Source of the DNA: Rhodoblastus sp963710275 | Lineage (GTDB): Bacteria > Pseudomonadota > Alphaproteobacteria > Rhizobiales > Beijerinckiaceae | NCBI GenBank assembly: GCA_963710275.1 | Contig: CAVPZS010000005.1 | Location: 496,001 to 560,000 of the forward strand | Direction of reading: 5' to 3' | Length of the DNA stretch: 64,000 nt | Shown: positions 57,757 through 64,000 of the stretch, piece after piece | How positions within the stretch are numbered: position 1 is the first letter of the stretch | How the letters are laid out: each line of letters opens with the position of its first letter | Position numbers and translations under genes: made by a program | The notes under the pieces: model-generated | Database searches by the model: none | Told to the model about the DNA's origin: nothing | Seen by the model: only the letters and a program-made list of their open reading frames with translations

Positions 57757-60502
57757 TTATTTTCCTTCGGGGTTGGGTTTGGCCTCGGCCTCGGTCGGCG
57801 GTTGCGACAGGTCGAGGACAACTTTCTTCACGCCATGTTCCTGCGGGTCGTCCGTCGATTCGGAAGCCCAGCGCCTGGCACATGGAGAGCATTGGGCCAT
57901 TGTCGCTGATCACCTGGCCCTCCACGATCTTGATTTCCTCGGTCGCGGGCGAATTCGATCATATATTTCATCAATTTCCAGCCGAGCCCCTGCCCCTTCA
58001 GGTCGGAGCGCAGCAGGATCGCATATTCGCCATGCTCGTGATTGGCGTCGAGCATGAGCCGCACCACGCCGAGCATCAGGCCGGTCTGTTCCTCGACGGC
58101 GACGGAGACGAAGGAGCGCGCATAGTCGATCTGGATCAGCCTTGCGATGAAGGCGTGCGAGAATTCCTTCACCGGCGCAAAAAAGCGCAGCCGGATGTCT
58201 TCCGGCGTCACATGGCTGAAGAAGACCTTATACATTTCCTCGTCTTCGGGACGAACCGGCCGCAATTGCACGGCCGTGCCGTTCTTGAGCACGGTGCGAC
58301 GCTCCTGCGCCTTGGGGTAGGGCGCGATGGCGAAGCGCGGATTGCCGCCGGAAATGGCGCGGCCCTGAGAAAGGCGCGACGGCGACGCGGGCGTCCACCA
58401 CGACCACGCCGTTGGCGTCGGCCAGCACCGGATTGAGCTCGAGTTCGCGCAATTTCGGGGATGTCGGCGGAAAGCTGCGATATCTTGACCAGAAGCAGCG
58501 CGATGGCGTCGATGTCGGCGGCCGGAACGTCGCGATAGTCGCGCAAGGCGCGGACGACCTGCGTCTGTTCGATCAGGCTGCGCGCCAAGGACAAATCGAG
58601 CGGCGGCAGGGCCAAGCGCCTTGTCGTTGATGACCTCCACCGCCTTGCCGCCGCGTCCGAAAACGATCACCGGGACCGAAAGGTCGGATCTTCGGTGACG
58701 CCCAGCACCAGTTCGCGCGCATCGGGACGGCGCACCATGGGATGGATGGTGACGCCGTCGACTCGCGCCTCGGGCGCCTCGATCGCCACGCGATCCAGCA
58801 TCTTGCGCGTGGCGTCAACCACTTGTTCGACCGAGCGCAGATCGAGCGCCACGCCGCCGAGATCGGACTTGTGAACGATATCGCGCGACATGATTTTCAC
58901 GACGCAACCGCCATAGCGGCCAAGCACCAGGCGGGCGACTTCCGCCGCCTCTTCCGGCGTCCGCGCCAGCCGAGCCGGAGCAATGGGAATATCGTAGGCC
59001 TCTAACAGGGTGCTGATTTCAACCGGCGCAAGCCAGGTATGCCCGCGCGAGATCGCCTGCTGGACAATGGCGCGGGCTTTGGTGGTGTTTGGCGCGAAAT
59101 CGACAGGCAATGAGGGTGGCGCCGACCATCAGCGCTTCGCGCGCCTGCCGCCATTTGACCATGTGCATGAAGCCCGCGACGGCGCTCGCGTTGGTAGCGC
59201 GGAATGGTGCGCCTCTCGAAGAGTTTGGTTGGTCGCCTCGTCCGCCCCATACCAGACGGCGAATACCGGCTTGGCGATGATCGGGCGCGCTACGATGACT
59301 CTTGACCGCCTCGACCGTCGCGACGGGCGACCTCCTCGCCGTTGACCAGAATATTGGCGAATGCATCGCCATGACGGCGTCATTGGACTGGTCCTGCAGG
59401 ACAAGCGACAGCGCCTGGCCGAAATCGTCGGGGCTGGCGTCGCCGGCCAACTCCACCGGCGGCGCGCCGCTCCAGTTTCTGGCGTCAAGGCGCGCGAGGC
59501 GTCGAGCGTCGCCGGCGCAATATCCGCCAGCTTGCCGCCGAGATCGAGCAAGGTGATCGATCGCGAGGTAACCGACGCCGCGTCCGTTGGTGACGATGGC
59601 CAGCCGGTCGCCAGGGAATGGCTTCATGCGTCCCAAAGCCTCGGCCGCGTCGAAAGAGCGAATCGATGTCCGCCACGCGCAAAATGACCCGCGCGACGGA
59701 AGGCGGCGGCGTAAACCGCGTCGGTCGTGGCGAGATTGCCCGCATGGGTGCCGGCGCGGCGCGAGGCTTCGTGCCGCCGGAGCGAACGACGATCACCGGC
59801 TTGACGCGCGAAGCCGCGCGCGCGGCGGACATGAAGCCCTTGGCGTCTTCCAGATGCTCGACATAGAGCAAAATGGCGCGCGTCATAGGATCGAGCGCAT
59901 AGAAATCCAGCAGGTCCGCGAAATTGACATCGGCCATGATGGCCGAGCGAGGCCATGCCGGAAAACCCGACTTGATGCGTGTGTGCCCCAGGCGATGATC
60001 GCGCCGAGCACCGCCGCCGATTGTGAAATCACCGCAAGGTCGCCGGGCAGCACGGGCTGCGCGGCAAGGCTGGCGTTAAGTTTGCGCGCGGCGCGATCAG
60101 GCCGTGGCAATTCGGTCCGAAAACGCGGATATCGCGCTCGCGCGTGATCTCGCGCATCTGCTCGAACAGCGAATTCGGCGCCGGGATCGGGATCGTCGGT
60201 CATGACAATGGCCGCGGGAACCCCGATATCGGCGGCCTCGTTGACGATGCCGGCGATATTTATCTTTCGGGGCGACGACGACGACAGATCTGGCGGCGAC
60301 GGCAAATCGCTCAGCTCCGCGTAGGCATTTCCTGCCGGCGATTTCCTGATAGCGCGGATGGACCACATATAATTGGCCGCCAAATTCGCCTGCGACGATA
60401 TTGTTGAGGACCGCCAGCTCCCGTCGATCCAGGGCGGTCGCTTGCCCCCACCAGAGCGAGGGATTTTGGCTGCAAGGCGCGGTCGAGATGACGCGTGCTC
60501 AT
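57757..60502 (-). pseudogene. Bifunctional ADP-forming acyl-CoA synthetase / GNAT acetyltransferase (Pat-like), frameshifted as written
   Basis: Large protein of about 900 residues. CoA-binding domain start MSTRHLDRALQPKSLALVG at 60502. Succinyl-CoA synthetase-like middle (PVIVVRSGG, DLLDFYALDPMTRAIL). ATP-grasp part (PVEISTLLEAYDIPIAPARL, VVKIMSRDIVHKSDLGGVAL). C-terminal GNAT (TAVQLRPVRPEDEEMY, GVVRLMLDANHEHGEYAILL, GQGLGWKLMKYMIEFARDRG). This order matches bacterial protein acetyltransferases of the Pat/Pka type, which inactivate Acs. Ten or so frame breaks interrupt it. It ends at 57757 after PPTEAEAKPNPEGK. Confidence 0.82.
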
Positions 60503-60670
60503 CGAATTTCTCCGGCAAAGCTGATTTCGCGCGCGACCATAAGCTCAAAGCAATGGCGTTTCATCATGGAATCTTGACGGATGGCGCGAGGGCGGGGCAA
60601 AACTGAACTGCGCAACGACGCAAGGCAGGCACGACGTTTCCTGCCTCGATGAAGCAGGGGGGAACGCAAC

Positions 60671-61089
60671 ATGATTCTCGCAAACATATCGAAGAGCTTT
60701 GCGATGGATCAGTTTCCACGCGGATTGCGCCTCGGATTTTTTATCCTGACGCTTGCGACGACCGGCGGCAAGGCTCTCGCGCAGGATGCCTCAGGCGTCT
60801 GGATGAGGGACGACGGCGCCGCGCGAGTGGAGTTTTCGCCCTGCGGCGGCGCGCTTTGCGGCGTCGTGGTCTGGCTGAAAGGTCCGGCCCCAAGGCGCAT
60901 GTCGGCCAGCAGGTGTTTTTCGACATGGTCCGGGCCGATCAAAACAGCTGGACAGGGCGGGCCTTCAATCCCGAAGACGGTCGAACCTATAGCGGCAAGA
61001 TGGTCTTGAACGGCAGGAGACTGAAGACCAGCGGCTGCGTGCTCGGCGGCTTGATCTGCAAGACCGTCGCCTGGCAACGTTTCAACTGA
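60671..61089 (+). pseudogene. DUF2147 exported protein, one frameshift as written
   Basis: Signal peptide (LGFFILTLATTGGKALA) and DUF2147 domain: GVWMRDDGAARVEFSPCGGA, FFDMVRADQNSWTGRAFNPE and TSGCVLGGLICKTVAWQRF. The frame changes near 60890, between LKGP and KAHVGQQV. The start is probably ATG 60671 behind GGGGGAAC, with ATG 60704 as alternative. Small periplasmic protein of unknown function, usually about 130-140 residues. Confidence 0.82.
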
Positions 61090-61123
61090 AGTTTTTGTCG
61101 CTATTAACGGACCGAATGCGGCG

Positions 61124-62329
61124 TCAGATCGCCGAAAGGCCTCGGCGCAAATCGTCCAGCAGATCCTCGACATCCTCCAGTCCGACCGAGAGGCGCAACA
61201 TGCCGGGACCGATCCCCGCCTCGAGGCGCGCGGCTTCGCTCAGGCGCTGATGGGTGGTCGTGGACGGGTGAGTGACAAGGCTCTTGGCGTCGCCGAGATT
61301 GTTGGAGATCTTGATGATCTCGAACGCATTGGCCATGGCGAAGGCTTCGCGCTTGCCGCCGACGACATCGAAGGCGACCATGGTCGAGCCGCCCTTCATC
61401 TGCCGGCGCGCCAGCTCATGTTGCGGATGGTCCTTGCGACCGGGATAATAGACCCGGGCGATCTTTTTTTCCTCGGCCAGGAAATCTGCGATCCTTTCGG
61501 CGCTGGCCTGCTGCTGGCCGACGCGCAGCGGCAAAGTTTCCAGTCCTTTCAACAGCACCCAGGCATTGAAGGGGGACATCGAAGGTCCGGTCTGGCGGAG
61601 GTAATTGTGAATGTGGGTTTCGATGAAGCTCTTCGAACCGAGAATGACGCCGCCAAGGCAGCGGCCCTGTCCGTCGATATGTTTGGTCGCCGAATAAACC
61701 ACGCAATCTGCGCCCAACTCCAGCGGGCTCTGCATCAGCGGCGTCGCGAACACGTTGTCGACCACCAGCGTCGCTCCGCCCGAATGGAGTATCTCCGCGA
61801 TCGCGGCGATATCCAGCACGCCCAGGCCGGGATTGGTCGGGCTTTCGAGAAAGGCCGTCTTGGTGTTGGGCCTCAGAGCCGCCTTCCATTGCGCAAGGTC
61901 GAAGCCGTCGACCAGCGTCGATTCGACGCCGAAGCGCGGCAACAGGTCCTCGACAATATAAAGGCAGGAGCCGAACAGGGCGCGCGAGGCGACGACATGA
62001 TCGCCCGACCTGACCTGGCCCATGAGCGCGGAGGTTACCGCGGCCATGCCGGTTGCGGTCGCCCGCGCCGCTTCGGCGCCTTCCAGCAAGGCCATGCGCT
62101 GTTCGAACATGGCGACGGTCGGATTGCCGAAGCGGCTGTACTGAAAACCTTCGTCCTCGCCGGTAAATCGCCCTTCCGCGACTTCGGCGCTGTTGTAGAC
62201 AAAGCCTTGGGTGAGAAACAGCGCTTCCGAGGTTTCGCCATAGCCGGAACGCATCACGCCGCCATGCACCATCCGCGTGCGCGGGCGCAGGGTCTTGGCG
62301 TCGATGGCGGGGCGGTCATATGCGGACAT
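61124..62329 (-). CDS. metZ: O-succinylhomoserine sulfhydrylase
   Basis: PLP enzyme making homocysteine directly from O-succinylhomoserine and sulfide in methionine synthesis. The PLP lysine is in YSATKHIDGQGR, with SPTNPGLGVLDIAAIAE and SLGDAKSLV-like block (NNLGDAKSLVTHPSTTTH). 401 residues, clean frame. The start ATG 62329 follows GAGGA. A SAM-II riboswitch sits about 80 bases upstream, so expression should fall when S-adenosylmethionine is abundant. Confidence 0.95.
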   Translation of the reverse strand: MSAYDRPAIDAKTLRPRTRMVHGGVMRSGYGETSEALFLTQGFVYNSAEVAEGRFTGEDEGFQYSRFGNPTVAMFEQRMALLEGAEAARATATGMAAVTSALMGQVRSGDHVVASRALFGSCLYIVEDLLPRFGVESTLVDGFDLAQWKAALRPNTKTAFLESPTNPGLGVLDIAAIAEILHSGGATLVVDNVFATPLMQSPLELGADCVVYSATKHIDGQGRCLGGVILGSKSFIETHIHNYLRQTGPSMSPFNAWVLLKGLETLPLRVGQQQASAERIADFLAEEKKIARVYYPGRKDHPQHELARRQMKGGSTMVAFDVVGGKREAFAMANAFEIIKISNNLGDAKSLVTHPSTTTHQRLSEAARLEAGIGPGMLRLSVGLEDVEDLLDDLRRGLSAI

Positions 62330-62355
62330 AGGCGATCCTCGGGCGCCGAAGATCC

Positions 62356-62376
62356 TTTGCTCCCCGAAGGAGCAAA
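62356..62376 (-). repeat. Hairpin between the SAM-II riboswitch and metZ
   Basis: TTTGCTCC (62356-62363) and GGAGCAAA (62369-62376) form an eight-base stem with a five-base loop, between the riboswitch and the ribosome site. There is no long U tract, so it is not a classical terminator. It may take part in switching or stabilise the leader. Confidence 0.6.
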
Positions 62377-62403
62377 AGCGCCCGGCCGCTCAAAATTCTG
62401 GGC

Positions 62404-62468
62404 AAGCCCGGCCTGTTTAGCGCGTTGATTTCATGTGGCGGCAAGCCGGCCGGCTCAAATGACCACGA
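62404..62468 (-). promoter_or_regulatory. SAM-II riboswitch upstream of metZ
   Basis: On the minus strand the conserved SAM-II elements occur in order and spacing: ATTTGA, GCCGGCCGGCTTGC, GCCAC, then the pseudoknot strand GCGCTAAA. SAM-II (metA motif) RNAs are known from Alphaproteobacteria upstream of metA and metZ. SAM binding hides the ribosome site and lowers translation. The aptamer 3' end lies about 80 bases before the metZ start. Confidence 0.85.
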
Positions 62469-62673
62469 TTTCTTCTAGCGCCGCTCTGCCGCGCGGTCAA
62501 CGCGCCTCTCCTTTCGCTGCTTGCGCTGGCGCAATTTGCGTCGATTTCCGGCAGCTTTTCTTGCAAGTGGACCGGAGAATGCTTCAAATTGGAAATCACC
62601 GAAGGTAACATGAGCGCCCCGTTCGAGCCGATTCCGCCTCGGACCCCCGCGTTCAACTGAATGGAATCAGAAC

Positions 62674-63702
62674 ATGGCCTTCCGCATATGGCCGTCACAG
62701 AGGATCCGGCAAGGCGTAGCCGACGGGGTGATTTCCGCATCCAGGCCGATCGAGGCTTCACAAATCCAGCCGGCAAGCCTGGATTTACGCTTGGGCGATT
62801 GCGCGTACCGTGTACCCGCGAGTTTTTTGCCCGGCTGCGACAGGACGGTCAGCGAACGCCTGCAGAAACTCGCTACCCACAAGGTCGACCTTTCCAGGCC
62901 GCAGGTGCTCGAACGCAATTGCGTCCACATCATCCCGCTGCTCGAACGCGTGAAACTCGCCCCTGGAATTAGCGCCCGCGCCAATCCGAAAAGCTCATCG
63001 GGCCGGCTCGATATTTTCGTTCGCCTGATCACGGATGGCGGCGCGGCTTTCGATGACATTCGGGACGGATACGAAGGTCCTCTGTTCGCTGAAGTCGTGC
63101 CAAGATCGTTTCCCGTCATCTGCGGCGTTGGCGCGACCCTGAGCCAGATCCGTTTTCGTGAACGCGTGGACGCGGACGCCCCTCCGCAAAGGACCATGGC
63201 CGTCTCGATCAATCTGGAGCCTGCGGGGCCGGACAATATCGTGGCGTTTCGGGCGCGGCGAACCTCGGGCCTGATCGATCTCAGCCGGGTCGGCGCCTAT
63301 CGTCGTTCGGAGTTCTGGGAGCCGATCACACTTGAAGCGGGCCAGCGGGAAATGGTCCTCGATCCCGACGAATTTTACATCATGGCCTCACTGGAAGACA
63401 TCACCGTGAATGCCGGGGAAGCGTCGGAAATGATTGCTTATGATACATCGGTGGGTGAAGTGCGTGTCCATTACGCCGGTTTTCTCGATCCCGGATTCGG
63501 CCTGCCCAGCTTGAGCAAATCGGGGAGCAAGGTCGTGCTTGAAGTGAGATGCCATGATGTTCCCTTCATCCTCGAGCACGGACAGCGAGTGGGGACGCTG
63601 CTTTTCGAACAAATGACTGAGCGGCCAGATATACTTTATGGGGAATTGATTCAATCGAACTATCAGGGACAGGGACTTAAGCTGTCCAAGCATTTCATTT
63701 AG
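62674..63702 (+). CDS. dcd: dCTP deaminase (long alphaproteobacterial type)
   Basis: Converts dCTP to dUTP for thymidylate synthesis. Duplicated dUTPase-like fold with IQPASLDLRLGDCAYRV, ARANPKSSSGRLDIFVRL and a second half ending LIQSNYQGQGLKLSKHFI. 342 residues from ATG 62674. The true start may be ATG 62610, preceded by GAAGG. That frame gives MSAPFEPIPPRTPAFN and then a stop, but removing one base near 62656 would fuse it to this gene. The catalytic core is complete either way. Confidence 0.92.
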   Translation: MAFRIWPSQRIRQGVADGVISASRPIEASQIQPASLDLRLGDCAYRVPASFLPGCDRTVSERLQKLATHKVDLSRPQVLERNCVHIIPLLERVKLAPGISARANPKSSSGRLDIFVRLITDGGAAFDDIRDGYEGPLFAEVVPRSFPVICGVGATLSQIRFRERVDADAPPQRTMAVSINLEPAGPDNIVAFRARRTSGLIDLSRVGAYRRSEFWEPITLEAGQREMVLDPDEFYIMASLEDITVNAGEASEMIAYDTSVGEVRVHYAGFLDPGFGLPSLSKSGSKVVLEVRCHDVPFILEHGQRVGTLLFEQMTERPDILYGELIQSNYQGQGLKLSKHFI

Positions 63703-64000
63703 TCCGCGCCGAAAGTGAAAATAATTTTGCGGTGTCGCGCTGACCTGCGAGCGACGCTCTCCCGCGCCAACGCCTCGGCGTATGAAAAACGCGTAACGCA
63801 TTCCGTGCGTCAAGTACAGTTGCCAAGCGTGTGCCAATTTATATTGGTGACGTATCGTAACAAGTAAACGATTTCACCAAAATTATCGTTCGATAACGCC
63901 CTATTAACTCGATTAATATTACAAAAAATCAGCTGGTTACAAAAAAATGGCGACGATTTGGCGATGGCGATGGAATTTAGGCAGCCTCTCATCAGCCGCC
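63703..64000. other. Intergenic end of the window
   Basis: About 300 bases after dcd with no convincing gene on either strand. The last 150 bases are AT-rich, as in a promoter region. A TTAA-N5-TTAA near 63904 has the wrong spacing for CtrA. No terminator hairpin was recognised. Confidence 0.4.

Noticed and set aside
63810..63992. 60-codon minus-strand frame at the right end
   Set aside because: AT-rich intergenic sequence with no ribosome site or protein-like features.

Overview
The window looks like an alphaproteobacterial chromosome (Hyphomicrobiales; Beijerinckiaceae/Methylocystaceae is a guess from overall gene style). The basis is a hemE-linked replication origin with a CtrA-type site, a RegB/RegA redox pair, a SAM-II riboswitch in front of metZ, a GTTC-N7-GTTC LexA box, ornithine-lipid synthesis (olsB), and the fxsA/secB and timA-mltA-smr groups. 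No rRNA, tRNA or CRISPR array was seen.

Layout. 1-7 kb: origin region with cobU, dnaA, dnaQ, coaE and ppsR on the minus strand, a putative oriC at 5.6-6.0 kb, then hemE on the plus strand. 7-22.5 kb: regA/regB, typA, a TAXI-type receptor, argG, maeB, mutS (broken) and a NitT/TauT-like ABC ATPase and permease pair. 22.7-28 kb: comM, behind a LexA box and split by a 3.7 kb integrated element. 28-36 kb: hybrid histidine kinase, olsB, secB, fxsA, timA, mltA, smr and a PfkB-family kinase. 36-46 kb: purH, heparinase II/III-like protein, rsmB, SDHAF4-like protein, gluQ, L,D-transpeptidase, acs and an IalB-like protein. 46-54 kb: quinone oxidoreductase, lemA with two TPM-domain genes, a lytic transglycosylase, leuD, a MAPEG protein and fadD. 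54-64 kb: methyltransferase, patatin, bdhA, ispG, a bifunctional acyl-CoA synthetase/GNAT gene, a DUF2147 protein, metZ with its riboswitch, and dcd.

The most interesting accessory locus is the small element in comM (about 23427-27132). It encodes a large serine recombinase, a ParB-like HTH protein directly downstream of it, and a small secreted cysteine-containing protein behind a 0.5 kb non-coding, TAGG-rich leader. The junctions allow attB and attP to be rebuilt around a TT dinucleotide. The rebuilt attP is an imperfect inverted repeat, as expected for a serine integrase, and the rebuilt attB restores the ComM Walker A reading frame. Because comM sits behind a LexA box, reading into the element could be damage-responsive (inference).

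A second pattern affects annotation everywhere. Many housekeeping genes (dnaA, mutS, mltA, smr, pfkB-like, rsmB, methyltransferase, patatin, bdhA, ispG, acyl-CoA synthetase/GNAT) carry single-base indels, concentrated at 17-19, 33.8-35.4, 39.9-41.2 and 53.7-60.9 kb, while neighbouring genes are clean. Most hand-reconstructed cases need removal of one base. Since essential genes are hit, local consensus error is more likely than decay. These genes are described by their reconstructed extents.
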